Positions 17,031 through 25,299 of a DNA stretch of 33,118 nt are shown piece after piece. The stretch is taken from assembly GCA_017556805.1 (NCBI GenBank), contig JAFYMC010000017.1, forward strand, positions 1-33,118, written 5' to 3'. Made by a program: the position numbers and the translations under genes. This DNA is from Lachnospiraceae bacterium (GTDB lineage Bacteria; Bacillota; Clostridia; Lachnospirales; Lachnospiraceae). How positions within the stretch are numbered: position 1 is the first letter of the stretch; each line of letters starts with the position of its first letter. Below the pieces are notes generated by a model. It ran no database searches, was not told where the DNA came from, and saw only the letters and a list, made by a program, of their open reading frames with translations.

Positions 17031-18307
17031 CAGGTTAACAACTCCTCAAATTCTTTTTTCAATCTTTTACGAATTACATCTATATCGTGATTCGTACTGG
17101 CAAATTCACGAATTTTCATAATACGACTAGGCAGATTCCTTTTATTAATAACTATATCTTGAACTCTATCTTTTAAGTATACTATGTCATCAATAACATA
17201 TGTTCCCGGAATTCTACGAATATACTCTATCGATGCAATTCCTTTCGGTCCAATACCCAAAACTCCACTTCCACATTGAAGACAATCTACAATCTTTGTT
17301 GATAAAGACAAATGCACACAATCAATTTGCTTTTTTTCGAAAGACTCAACATGTAACACAACATCTGCATTCTTTAATATATTTTTAATCTCATCGTAGG
17401 ACCTTGCCCCCATCAAAAACGATGTTCCTTCCACATGAAGCATATCTTCTAATCTGGGAGTTAATGTTGTTCCTGTATATATTTCCAAAACAGCTTTTGT
17501 CTCATCCTTATTAATTTCTTTTAATACCTTAGCCAACTCGCACAATACTTCCTCTCGTCCATAGAGCAAATTTCCTGCATAAACAAACTTTAATACTTCT
17601 CCGCCTTTTTTCACATTATCGAATGATATTCTCCCACCTTTATAAAGAGGCGATACTATTTTATCGAACTGCTTACCATACACATCACATAATTCTTTTG
17701 AAGCACCATATAATTTATCTGCATACTGAATGCACTCACAAAATGTTTTCTGTAGATACTTCCTCCTATACCATGCCATATCACTATATGCCGAATAGAC
17801 ATCATCAGCAATAAATAAAACTATCTTCTTATTTTTCTTCTTCACATATTTAATCAAAGGCAAGAGAACAAATGGACTCGTCGCAAAAGCAAACAAAATG
17901 TCTGGTTTTGCTTCTTCATCAATAAATCTTTTTAATTCTTCCTTAATCCACACTTTACTCAACCAAACTTGCTCCATCACAAAGTACACAAACTCTCTCT
18001 TTTTCTTGTGAAGTCTGTCTATTTGTTTTTGCTCCTTTGACTGTCTTTCGATCTGCTCAGCTGCTTTTCTATCAATATCTTCCGACGAAAAACACTTATT
18101 AATGACCTTCCGCCCCAAAAAATCTTTCACCACTTCTATGGCCGAAACATTATAGTACATTTCTGCAACCTTATTCTCCGGAAGCTGCTTTCTCGTATAA
18201 AAGCTAAAAAAGCGATCCCCTTCCCAATCCTCAAACCAGTTCGAAACAGTATTTCCGAAAGAATTTGTATTATTCCAAGATGCTTCTGAAACCACAAGTA
18301 TATTCAT
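17030..18307 (-). CDS. Glycosyltransferase, GT-B fold
   Basis: A 425-aa predicted glycosyltransferase. MNILVVSEASWNNTNSFGN opens the first domain. A lysine/glutamate-rich helical stretch (KAAEQIERQSKEQKQIDR) sits mid-domain, then DILFAFATSPFVLLPLIKYV. The second domain begins LKFVYAGNLLYGREEV and holds DVVLHVESFEKKQ and HLSLSTKIVDCLQCGSGVLGIGP. This is the same block as in the 13317-14495 enzyme, pointing to duplication. I start it at ATG 18307, with GGAAGGG just ahead; a GTG five codons earlier lacks such a site. The donor and acceptor are unknown. Confidence 0.75.
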   Translation of the reverse strand: MNILVVSEASWNNTNSFGNTVSNWFEDWEGDRFFSFYTRKQLPENKVAEMYYNVSAIEVVKDFLGRKVINKCFSSEDIDRKAAEQIERQSKEQKQIDRLHKKKREFVYFVMEQVWLSKVWIKEELKRFIDEEAKPDILFAFATSPFVLLPLIKYVKKKNKKIVLFIADDVYSAYSDMAWYRRKYLQKTFCECIQYADKLYGASKELCDVYGKQFDKIVSPLYKGGRISFDNVKKGGEVLKFVYAGNLLYGREEVLCELAKVLKEINKDETKAVLEIYTGTTLTPRLEDMLHVEGTSFLMGARSYDEIKNILKNADVVLHVESFEKKQIDCVHLSLSTKIVDCLQCGSGVLGIGPKGIASIEYIRRIPGTYVIDDIVYLKDRVQDIVINKRNLPSRIMKIREFASTNHDIDVIRKRLKKEFEELLT

Positions 18308-18352
18308 AATATTCCCTTCCACACATTTGACATCTTTGTTAGGAGTAAAAAA

Positions 18353-19498
18353 TCATTCATATATCTCTTTCATAGCAGGCATAATATGGCTGATATCATA
18401 TTTTTCTGCTATAAAAGCATTCTTTTCTCCCATGCTGCTTCGTAAATTCCTCTTATCTGCCAAGCATCTAATTGCTTGAACAAAATCTTCTACACTATCA
18501 CTCTTGCATACCATTGCATTATCTAAATGTCTTGCATAATCCCGCGTTCCTCGATTATCGCTAACTATTAATGGAAGTCCGGAAGCCATGCCTTCAATCG
18601 CAGCTAATCCCAATCCTTCTCGCACAGACGGAAATACACACACATCTGCTGCTTTATACATTTCCGGAATATCCGCTCTATATCCAAGCAAATGTATTTG
18701 TTTAGACACCCCTAGACTATCTGCCAACTGTTTAAGATAATCATGTAAAACACCTTTACCTACAATTACATAGTGAATCTTCTCTTCTTTCACTTCTGCT
18801 AATGCCTTAATTACTATTTCATGGTTTTTATTTTTATTCAATTCTCCTACCGATAACAATACCAATGCGTCAGTCGGAATATCCATCCCGTCTCTCTTGG
18901 ACTTAATATCAACCTCAACATCTCTAAAACGACCTGTATCTATACCCACTCCCGGTACATAACTAATATTTCTGGCCTTCATTTTTTTCTTTGCCAATTC
19001 ATAATCCTCTTGATTAATAGTAACTAATTCATCTGTAAAGCGCGCACACATCTTTTCAATCGGATAATATAACAACCAATTTCTTAAAGGGGCCCCTTTG
19101 AAGAAATGGAAACCATGTGCAGTGTATATCATTTTTCCTTTTTTACTTTTTTTTGTAAATCGATATGCCAGTCTACAAATTAATCCTCCAATTGGAGAGT
19201 GACAATGAATTATTTCGTAGCCATTACGCTTAAAGAGTTCCTTTGTCGTTTTGTAAGAATGCCATATATCAGAAATCTTAGAAACGCTTCTCGGAATCGG
19301 GATATGATATACCTCTACATCTTTTTCCTTTAGTTCTCGTCTCAACTTCTCAATAGCATCTGAACTAATTGTACTTCCATTTTCCATATTGCATGCAACA
19401 TCAACTTGATAACCCATCTCTTGTAATAATTGGACGTTTTTCATATTGAACTGCTGAATCATTGATGCCACCGACGCATAAATCAATGCCTTTTTCAT
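18353..19498 (-). CDS. Glycosyltransferase family 4 (CapJ/EpsD-like)
   Basis: A 381-aa GT4 enzyme with clear marks. KALIYASVASMIQQFNMKNV and CHSPIGGLICRLAYR are in the acceptor domain, IYTAHGFHFFKGAPLRNWLLYYPIE is typical of CapJ/EpsD-type transferases, and VGELNKNKNHEIVIKAL starts the donor domain. SVREGLGLAAIEGMASGLPLIVSDNRG holds the E-x7-E motif. Enzymes of this subgroup often add the second sugar after the priming transferase. The gene directly follows the SDR and priming transferase (4-nt ATGA overlap), which fits that order; the role is inferred. Confidence 0.88.
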   Translation of the reverse strand: MKKALIYASVASMIQQFNMKNVQLLQEMGYQVDVACNMENGSTISSDAIEKLRRELKEKDVEVYHIPIPRSVSKISDIWHSYKTTKELFKRNGYEIIHCHSPIGGLICRLAYRFTKKSKKGKMIYTAHGFHFFKGAPLRNWLLYYPIEKMCARFTDELVTINQEDYELAKKKMKARNISYVPGVGIDTGRFRDVEVDIKSKRDGMDIPTDALVLLSVGELNKNKNHEIVIKALAEVKEEKIHYVIVGKGVLHDYLKQLADSLGVSKQIHLLGYRADIPEMYKAADVCVFPSVREGLGLAAIEGMASGLPLIVSDNRGTRDYARHLDNAMVCKSDSVEDFVQAIRCLADKRNLRSSMGEKNAFIAEKYDISHIMPAMKEIYE

Positions 19499-20379
19499 CT
19501 TCTTACTCCCTCAGTAATCTCTATCGATTCCATTAATGAATATTTCTGATAATCATTATGATATCTACTCATCTCCTGGTCATAAACTAAGTTTCCAAAC
19601 GCCTTATTAACAATCCCAATCACTTTTCCCATTACTTTTAACATCCACCCCAATCCAACGATTAACTTACACCGCTTTCCATGCAAGTTTGCTATCATTT
19701 TCACCATTTCTGATGTGTTGCTATACTCGCCATTCTGTGGCCAAAAGATTCCCTCTTCCTCGTTCTCAATCATCAAACGTACAAATTCACAAAGATTTTC
19801 AATATAAAGCATCGACCTTTCGTTCTTCACATACGGAAAGATTGGAAGCTTGTTTGCCAACTTTGCAAGTATAGGGTAATTACCTTTACCGCCCTTTCCA
19901 TAAATCATTGGTGGACGTAAAATCACCACTTTAAACGTATCGCAATTTAACTGTGTTATTCCCTTTTCGGCCCGCACCTTACTGTCTCCATAACAGTTGG
20001 CCGGGCTAACCGGAGTTTCTTTCGTAATAACCTTGCTTTTACCTATCGGTGCACTTTCCCCATAAACAATCGCAGAACTCATGAATACGAATTGTTTGAC
20101 ACCTTCTGCAATTGCTTTTTTTGCTGTTTCAATAGTTAAATCAGTATTTACAGTATAATAAATCTTTTCTTTTTCCTTACTGATTTTCCCATTATCAGAA
20201 TGCGCGATTCCCGCAACATGAAATACACTGTCATATCCAGAGAAGTCCTTTTCACGCCATGTGCCATCAATCATATCAACGGTATTGACAATATAATCAT
20301 TACCATAATGTACTCTCATATATTGTTCAAACGATGTTCCTATATAACTATTTGCTCCGGTAATCAGTATCTTCTTCAC
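19495..20379 (-). CDS. NAD-dependent epimerase/reductase (SDR) paired with priming transferase
   Basis: A 294-aa extended SDR: ILITGANSYIGTSFEQYM (G-x6-G dinucleotide loop), VFHVAGIAH, FVFMSSAIVYGES, CYGDSKVRAEKG (catalytic YxxxK) and LRPPMIYGKGGKGNYPIL. It is like the WbpV/WbpK/CapN group, which reduces the 4-keto of a UDP-6-deoxy-HexNAc to give UDP-D-QuiNAc or D-FucNAc. A hydrophobic segment near 240-262 could associate with the membrane. The start is GTG at 20379, overlapping the priming-transferase stop (GTGA). The gene order suggests it makes the first sugar for the priming enzyme, using the product of the dehydratase at 25683-27557. A UDP-Glc/GlcNAc 4-epimerase is an alternative. Confidence 0.75.
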   Translation of the reverse strand: MKKILITGANSYIGTSFEQYMRVHYGNDYIVNTVDMIDGTWREKDFSGYDSVFHVAGIAHSDNGKISKEKEKIYYTVNTDLTIETAKKAIAEGVKQFVFMSSAIVYGESAPIGKSKVITKETPVSPANCYGDSKVRAEKGITQLNCDTFKVVILRPPMIYGKGGKGNYPILAKLANKLPIFPYVKNERSMLYIENLCEFVRLMIENEEEGIFWPQNGEYSNTSEMVKMIANLHGKRCKLIVGLGWMLKVMGKVIGIVNKAFGNLVYDQEMSRYHNDYQKYSLMESIEITEGVRR

Positions 20380-21029
20380 TCTGCATCCTCTTCTTCATGC
20401 TTTTCTGCTTTTTTCTTTAACTCTCCTGTACCACCTTCCACAACTCCATCAGACTTTAGTACACTGGAAATGGTGCCAAAGAAACACTTCATATCCATTA
20501 CAAACCCTTTAAATTTTCCGGAATTCAATTCTGCGACATATTCTCCATCCAATTTTGCTTTAACAGGAATCTCAAGTTCGTCTCTTCCGTTAATCTGTGC
20601 CCACCCTGTAAGTCCCGGCTTCACATCATTTGCACCATACTTCTCTCTTTCCGCTATCAAATCATCCTGATTCCAAAGTGCGGGGCGTGGCCCAATAACA
20701 GACATATCACCTTTAAGAATATTAAAAAGTTGCGGTAACTCATCCAGGCTATATTTTCGAATAAATCTACCACTCTTCAGCAAATACTGTTCCGGATTCG
20801 CCAATTGATGGGTTGGTATATCATGGGGCGTGTCAAGTCGCATGCTTCTAAACTTCATCAACACAAAATGTTTTTCATTTATCCCCACTCTTTTTTGCTT
20901 AAAAAGTGATGAGCCCGGATCCTCCTTCTTAATAATGAACGATATTATAATCATCGGAAGTCCCAATAATAAGATACCTACCAATGCTAATATAATATCC
21001 ATTACTCTTTTCACTATATTTTTATACAT
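20376..21029 (-). CDS. Priming phosphoglycosyl transferase (bacterial sugar transferase family)
   Basis: A 217-aa monotopic enzyme that puts sugar-1-phosphate on undecaprenyl phosphate at the inner face of the membrane, starting repeat-unit synthesis. An N-terminal hydrophobic re-entrant helix (VMDIILALVGILLLGLPMII) is followed by GSSLFKQKRVG, MKFRSMR, and the catalytic Asp-Glu pair in RKYSLDELPQLFNIL. After these come GDMSVIGPRPALW and KPGLTGWAQINGRDEL. The C-terminal tail is unusually charged (Lys/Glu-rich). The ATG at 21029 is chosen because homologues begin at MYKNIVKR-like residues; a GTG at 21044 is possible. With a WbpV-like SDR downstream, the likely sugar is D-QuiNAc or D-FucNAc; that is inferred. 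Confidence 0.9.
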   Translation of the reverse strand: MYKNIVKRVMDIILALVGILLLGLPMIIISFIIKKEDPGSSLFKQKRVGINEKHFVLMKFRSMRLDTPHDIPTHQLANPEQYLLKSGRFIRKYSLDELPQLFNILKGDMSVIGPRPALWNQDDLIAEREKYGANDVKPGLTGWAQINGRDELEIPVKAKLDGEYVAELNSGKFKGFVMDMKCFFGTISSVLKSDGVVEGGTGELKKKAEKHEEEDAE

Positions 21030-21054
21030 ACAATATAATTTCACCTACGTCTTT

Positions 21055-21963
21055 CTATTTAAATAAATAATATGGTTTTGTATCTTCTCTCCATACCCAA
21101 CCATCCGCATATTTTCCCATCCATATCCTCACTATCGAATATTCTTTTGGAATTGCTTTTTTTGCCACTCGATACATGCTGTCGTCTCCAATAAAAATTT
21201 CATTCTCTGTAAAATAGGAACCAATATTATCCCAATACCATTCATTAGCCAACCTTTCCTCTGGAAGCTTGTCAATCTGTGTCGTTGTCAACTGAAATTC
21301 AATAAAGGTATCTCCATTCTCATCAAATCTATAATTCGAGTCAGCTATCCAATACAATTCCCCTTCATATTGATATACATATATACCAAAATCCGGGCGA
21401 TATACACGCAATATTCCTTGATTTACTACCTTTTCTAATTCGGTCCCTGTCGTCCCCTCAAGCGGAACGTAAACATCAGGATTTGCAAACATCATTTTTC
21501 CTTTTGACAAATATACCCCCGTTTTATATGCCCTCTCTTCATCCACTATACGTAATAACACTTCATAGTCATTCTCCGATAAATCAACCTTTTTCTCTTT
21601 TATCTTTGCAACAAATCCGGTTTGCAAATAGTTGTATTCGCACAGAAAATAGTCATTTACATCTTCTCTCTCTTCATAATCCATCTTCATAAAATACTGT
21701 TTGTCCGAATGTATATCTTGCAGTACAATTTCAAAACCGCCCTTTGTTGCATCTTTGTCCAAAGGAAGAGCAAAACCACTTAATGTTAATTCTCCATTAG
21801 TAATTTCCATAGAATCAACTTGATAGACCCATGTAAAATCATCTTGTAACATAACAATCTGTTTATCCAACCAATTCATGCAAAAAAGATATCCCCCCCA
21901 AATCACACATATTAACCCTACACATAATACTCCTTGCAGTATAGTCTTCTTCGAACTCTCCAT
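21055..21963 (-). CDS. Membrane-anchored extracytoplasmic protein of unknown function
   Basis: A 302-aa protein I do not recognise. It has a short basic N-terminus (ESSKK), one membrane helix (about residues 8-30: ILQGVLCVGLICVIWGGYLF) and an outside domain of ~270 residues rich in Tyr, Trp, Asp and Glu. The outside domain has alternating beta-strand-like stretches such as MEITNGELTLSGFALPL and DFGIYVYQYEGELYWIADS, and ends WVWREDTKPYYLFK. There are no enzyme motifs, Cys pairs or repeats. GGAGGAAATG precedes the ATG. It lies between the Wzz-like gene and the priming transferase, where regulators, acetyl carriers or chain-attachment proteins are often found. A role in assembly or modification of the polysaccharide outside the cell is only a guess. 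Confidence 0.8.
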   Translation of the reverse strand: MESSKKTILQGVLCVGLICVIWGGYLFCMNWLDKQIVMLQDDFTWVYQVDSMEITNGELTLSGFALPLDKDATKGGFEIVLQDIHSDKQYFMKMDYEEREDVNDYFLCEYNYLQTGFVAKIKEKKVDLSENDYEVLLRIVDEERAYKTGVYLSKGKMMFANPDVYVPLEGTTGTELEKVVNQGILRVYRPDFGIYVYQYEGELYWIADSNYRFDENGDTFIEFQLTTTQIDKLPEERLANEWYWDNIGSYFTENEIFIGDDSMYRVAKKAIPKEYSIVRIWMGKYADGWVWREDTKPYYLFK

Positions 21964-22084
21964 ATCATTTCCTCCGTTTCCTTCCCGTCCTATATTCTGT
22001 TCATTTCCGACGTTTTACCACGTACCCGAGCATACATCTCCTCGCATATTCCACCCTGCCTTCTTTCTCTCTAGCAAAACTTAC

Positions 22085-22120
22085 GCAGGAGAATCACAAC
22101 CTTCGCCGTGCCCCTCCTGC
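22085..22120 (-). terminator. Weak hairpin between wzz and the next gene
   Basis: On the minus strand, GCAGGAG (22114-22120) pairs with CTCCTGC (22085-22091) around a 22-nt loop, with GTAAGTTTTG after it. It lies in a 171-bp gap, the longest in the operon, at the border between GC-rich wzz and the AT-rich genes. It may lower read-through, but the stem is short. Confidence 0.3.
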
Positions 22121-22134
22121 TGTATTTTCCTCTC

Positions 22135-23559
22135 TTACACCATCGCATCCGCTTCCGTCAGCACCACCGCAGACAACTGCTTCTTCAGCTCCTCTACCTG
22201 TGCCTTCATCTGGTATACGGTCTCTCTCTTACTGTACTCCTGCTTTGCCACTAGGATGATTCCGTCGGAGGCTAAGATGTTCTCGATAGCGCCTGCGGAA
22301 AGCATCGGATTGCCCGCTACCGTAAAACGTACCCCGGATACGCCCTTTACCTTCTGCATAGCACCTGCCAGAGCTGCCAATTCCTCTTCGGACATATCGC
22401 TTACCAGTGCCAGCTTCGGCTCAGTCGTATCGCAGGAGAGCTTTGCCGCCTCACTCATCTGCTTTGCCGCCGCAGCCAGTCTCGTCTCATACTCATTCAC
22501 ATACACATTTCCTAAGAACCACTTGCCGATGAGACGGTCTACCCAGGCAAACGGCTTCTTCTTGTAGGACTTCGGAAGCTCTGCCACATACACGCCCCAT
22601 CCGTCAAACTCGTCTCTGTCCTGCACCAGCTTCGACAGAATATAGCCGATACCGCGGAACAGACAGATAACTACCGCCAAGATGACACCCACGATAATCG
22701 CCATCTTGATGCCTTCCTTCACCGCATCTCCCTTATCAAGAACCGGCTTCTCAATCTTTACTTCATCCTTCTCCCACTCCAGCTGTTCAAACTTCTTTGC
22801 GGAAAGAGCGGTATTTAAGTCGTTAATTGCCTGTAAATTATTCTTCTGACTCTGCTCCAAGCTATAGTTAATCTGGCTGTAGGTGGAGCTGTTGGTGGTG
22901 AGGAGCTTAAACTCGCTGATGCTCTCGGTAATCTCCGGAAGCTTCCCACGCATGCCCTCTTCGATGAGGGTCAAAAGCTGCTGGCACTCCTCCTGTGTGG
23001 TGCCGCGCACCGTAAAGTGAATCAGGTAGTTGGACGCATCCGCAGAGCCGGACAACTGCTCGCGGAGATACCGGATCTCCATCGGACGTCCCAGACGGTC
23101 AATGACATACTGGTACAGCTCACCGTTGGTAATATACGTACTGTATACCCGGACGATCTGGTTCGCCGGGTTCTGTGCCTGAATTGCCTGGTCCGGCAGT
23201 ACCTGCCAGTCCGTCTCTACGTAAAAGTCGATGGAGCCGTTCCATTCGTTGTACGGGTCAATCTCCATCAGGACGGAGTTCTCATTGTAGTCCGTCTGCT
23301 GTACGAGGGTATCTTCGATATTCTCGATTTCCTTACGGATAATCTCGCCCTCCTGCTGATACTCTGCCAGCTCACCCAGGTACTGGGTCTCACGAGCCTC
23401 AATGACCTCCGGGTCGGAGAGCTTCGCCAGCTCCATACCGCACTTGGTACCGCCCAGTACCACAGCACCGACGATAGCTACTACCGCAGCCGTTCTCCAG
23501 TTCTTTAATGCTTTATAAAATAATCTCTTTAAGTTGATTTCCTTCTCCTGCTCGTTCAT
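22135..23559 (-). CDS. wzz: Wzz/CpsC-like chain-length regulator with degenerate kinase-like tail
   Basis: A 474-aa polysaccharide co-polymerase-type protein and the first gene of the EPS operon. Membrane helix 1 is near 22-38 and helix 2 near 285-302, and between them is a ~240-residue outside domain with a helical/coiled part (EYQQEGEIIRKEIENIEDTL). After helix 2 a cytoplasmic tail of ~170 residues resembles the BY-kinase partner: GVYVAELPKSYKKKPF, then PKLALVSDMSEEEL, then ASDGIILVAKQEYSKRETV. There is no Walker A and no Tyr-rich tail, so it cannot be an active kinase. The ATG at 23559 follows GGAGGATG. No separate CpsD kinase or CpsB phosphatase is in the window. It probably controls chain length with Wzy; the tail role is inferred. 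Confidence 0.82.
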   Translation of the reverse strand: MNEQEKEINLKRLFYKALKNWRTAAVVAIVGAVVLGGTKCGMELAKLSDPEVIEARETQYLGELAEYQQEGEIIRKEIENIEDTLVQQTDYNENSVLMEIDPYNEWNGSIDFYVETDWQVLPDQAIQAQNPANQIVRVYSTYITNGELYQYVIDRLGRPMEIRYLREQLSGSADASNYLIHFTVRGTTQEECQQLLTLIEEGMRGKLPEITESISEFKLLTTNSSTYSQINYSLEQSQKNNLQAINDLNTALSAKKFEQLEWEKDEVKIEKPVLDKGDAVKEGIKMAIIVGVILAVVICLFRGIGYILSKLVQDRDEFDGWGVYVAELPKSYKKKPFAWVDRLIGKWFLGNVYVNEYETRLAAAAKQMSEAAKLSCDTTEPKLALVSDMSEEELAALAGAMQKVKGVSGVRFTVAGNPMLSAGAIENILASDGIILVAKQEYSKRETVYQMKAQVEELKKQLSAVVLTEADAMV

Positions 23560-23609
23560 AACATCCTCCGCATCTTTTCTACATAAAAGGGCATAATAAC
23601 CCAACTTTT

Positions 23610-23638
23610 ATCATACCACATTTCACAGTGGAATGCAA
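23610..23638 (-). promoter_or_regulatory. Main promoter of the EPS operon
   Basis: On the minus strand: TTGCAT (23633-23638), 17 nt, TATGAT (23610-23615), flanked by ACTTGCA upstream and GTGGTATGATAAAA around the -10 box. The leader would be ~45 nt. The promoter at 27627-27655 is nearly the same at both boxes. Confidence 0.7.
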
Positions 23639-23749
23639 GTTTTGATTGTCCCTTTTTGCGGTAATTTGTGGGAAGTGCTGTGAAGGCCCTGTACCGGGCG
23701 GGGTGCGGCGGTTTTTCTTTATAGAGAATCTCGAAATTTCCTCGCAAAG

Positions 23750-23779
23750 CAAAAACCACCGCCGGGAACCGGCGGTGGT
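23750..23779 (-). terminator. Terminator of first PD-(D/E)XK gene
   Basis: On the minus strand, a perfect 10-bp GC-rich stem (CCACCGCCGG with CCGGCGGTGG, loop TTC) is followed by TTTTTGC. The same stem, with only the loop changed, ends the second PD-(D/E)XK gene at 27723-27745. Confidence 0.85.
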
Positions 23780-23821
23780 GGGGTGGGTATGTTTCCTGTT
23801 TTAATTCAAGACTTGTCTTTC

Positions 23822-24925
23822 TCAAGCCTCCTTTAAAAGAGCCCTAAGTCGTGCAATTTCTTCTTCTGCCATAGCAAGAGCGGCATCCTTCTCCGCAAGC
23901 GCAACATTCTTTTCAGTAAGAGCTTTGTTGATCTCAGCCAGCTCGACCTTCCCTTTTTCGATCTGCCCTTGCAATTCGGCCTTCTCGACCTTCCCTTTCT
24001 CAATCTGCCCTTGCAATTCGGCCTTCTCGACCTTCCCTTTCTCAATCTGCTCTTTCATATCGTCTACCATATACCGAATCGTATTGCGGTCCATTTCCCG
24101 TAACATTTCCGAAAACATCGTCATCAACTCCTCCGGCCTCCGCCCAAACTCTGCCATCTCTGCATAGAGCTCCGAAAGCCACGGATAGTCCTGACACAGT
24201 ATCTCCGCCTCTTCTGCATTTTCCGTACAGAAGAAGGAGAGCCAGCCTACCAGCCGGTCCTTCGGGTCTCTATGTTTAGAATACTCGCTTTTCCTGAAAA
24301 CGTCAAGGGCAACCAGGTAGAATTCCTGTAAAAAGTTTAACTTCAATCCACTATCGCAGACCATCCCTGCATGATGGGTACAATGTTCCGGATACGTCTT
24401 AAATTCTTCCACACTTTTCTCATAAAAAATAATGGTATATACCTTCCGCAAATCCGTATAACTAAAGGCTGCTCCTTTCTCTGTCTTCACGCGGCTGTAC
24501 TGACGAAGCAGTAAATCCGCAGAGTAACAGGATGCCCGCTCTGCCGGGAAATAGTAAGGTATCTTCTGAATCTCCACCAATACCAGTGCCCCATCGTTGA
24601 GGCGTACCAGGATGTCCATTACCATGGTAGATGCTCCGTCCATCAGAATATCCTCCATCGGGAGCACCGTCTGAATGGTCACCCTCTGCTTTAACAGGCA
24701 GGATATGCAATCCTCCAACCTCTCCGGATGTGTGTCCGGATTCATCAATTTCTTAAACACGGTGTCGTAGAGTACCGGCAAAGTTTTCTTTCCCATGCAA
24801 AAATCCATAAAGCGATTTCTTAACTCCTCGTTCCACCCTTGATACATACGATAGGCCCCTGGTCTCTCCCTCAGTTCCCGAAGAACCTCATCCTCTGTTT
24901 TTGTCATAAAAATCTTTTGTTCCAC
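23822..24925 (-). CDS. PD-(D/E)XK nuclease/transposase-family (Rpn-like) protein with coiled-coil tail
   Basis: A 367-aa protein of the Rpn/PDDEXK_2 superfamily, thought to be DNA endonucleases that promote recombination. The core carries DTVFKKLMN near the start, MVMDILVRLNDGALVLVEIQK (D...ExQ nuclease motif), PAERASCYSADLLLRQYS, and KVYTIIFYE. The N-terminal part holds RPGAYRMYQGWNEELRNRFMDF. The last ~90 residues are a coiled coil with a 14-residue repeat (QIEKGKVEKAELQG) and end ARLRALLKEA. The start is GTG at 24925, with GGAGGAG 7 nt ahead; an ATG 12 codons earlier has no ribosome site and would read into the structured leader. Such genes are multicopy in gut Firmicutes; whether this one moves DNA is unknown. 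Confidence 0.82.
   Translation of the reverse strand: MEQKIFMTKTEDEVLRELRERPGAYRMYQGWNEELRNRFMDFCMGKKTLPVLYDTVFKKLMNPDTHPERLEDCISCLLKQRVTIQTVLPMEDILMDGASTMVMDILVRLNDGALVLVEIQKIPYYFPAERASCYSADLLLRQYSRVKTEKGAAFSYTDLRKVYTIIFYEKSVEEFKTYPEHCTHHAGMVCDSGLKLNFLQEFYLVALDVFRKSEYSKHRDPKDRLVGWLSFFCTENAEEAEILCQDYPWLSELYAEMAEFGRRPEELMTMFSEMLREMDRNTIRYMVDDMKEQIEKGKVEKAELQGQIEKGKVEKAELQGQIEKGKVELAEINKALTEKNVALAEKDAALAMAEEEIARLRALLKEA
23942..24050. repeat. 42-bp tandem repeat inside the coiled-coil region
   Basis: Units start at 23942, 23984 and 24026. The second and third are identical over the shared 25 bp; the first has two nearby changes. Each unit is 14 codons, two heptads, so copy-number change lengthens or shortens the coiled coil in frame. 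Confidence 0.9.
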
Positions 24926-25017
24926 TAAATCTCCTCCGTTTGTTTTACAATTACACGTCAAGTCACTGTCACTTCATCCCATGGAATCATCCGGCAGACC
25001 TCCACCGAAGAACCGGA

Positions 25018-25064
25018 GCCGATTTATGTGCCTCGACACGCGCGCTGTGTCGGAAAAGCACGGC
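25018..25064 (-). promoter_or_regulatory. Long hairpin at 5' end of leader, copy A
   Basis: Three stacked helices: GCC/GGC outer, GCAC/GTGC middle (25058-25061 with 25028-25031), and CGACAC/GTGTCG inner around a GCGCGC-rich loop. The predicted start site from the promoter at 25079-25107 is only a few bases before it, so it would form the first structure of the RNA. Copy B keeps every helix. Confidence 0.65.
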
Positions 25065-25078
25065 TCTGATATGTATAT

Positions 25079-25107
25079 AGCATAGCATGATTATCATCCG
25101 CTCGCAA
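25079..25107 (-). promoter_or_regulatory. Promoter of first PD-(D/E)XK gene
   Basis: On the minus strand: TTGCGA (25102-25107), 17 nt, TATGCT (25079-25084). Copy B has TTGCGA, 17 nt, TATACT. The conservation of both boxes and the spacing supports it. Confidence 0.65.
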
Positions 25108-25204
25108 GGTCGTATTTTGCGAAACCGGCTGCTTTCCCACCCTTGATTTTCTTCTCAAACCGTTGATTTTAACGGCTTGCAATGCATTTTTGTCCTTCTG
25201 AAAC

Positions 25205-25223
25205 TTTGTGCAATCTCCACAAA
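25205..25223. repeat. TTTGTG/CACAAA hairpin, loop orientation 1
   Basis: TTTGTG (25205-25210), loop CAATCTC, CACAAA (25218-25223). In copy B the arms are the same but the 7-nt loop is the exact reverse complement. Confidence 0.8.
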
Positions 25224-25299
25224 AAACGAGGAACTTTTTAGTAAAATTGCCGGGCATGATTCTTTATATCACTTTTAATGTAATCTAACAACCGTTTTT

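Larger units (their letters stand above)
24964..25253 (-). repeat. Promoter-leader unit, copy A
   Basis: About 290 bp upstream of the first PD-(D/E)XK gene aligns with 28620-28913 upstream of the second at roughly three quarters identity, with a 3-bp insertion near 25026. It holds a promoter, a long hairpin at the predicted RNA 5' end, and a further conserved stretch up to the ribosome site. A frame reading through it on the minus strand (25024-25257) shares GLRRK(S/T)RVGK and FPTQRACRGT-like peptides with the other copy. That may only reflect DNA similarity, since copy A gains a stop where copy B reads on. I do not call it a gene. Confidence 0.8.

Noticed and set aside
25024-25257. Minus-strand frame in leader copy A as a small gene
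   Set aside because: No ribosome site and an early stop relative to copy B. The shared peptide follows from shared DNA that is better explained by promoter and hairpin signals.
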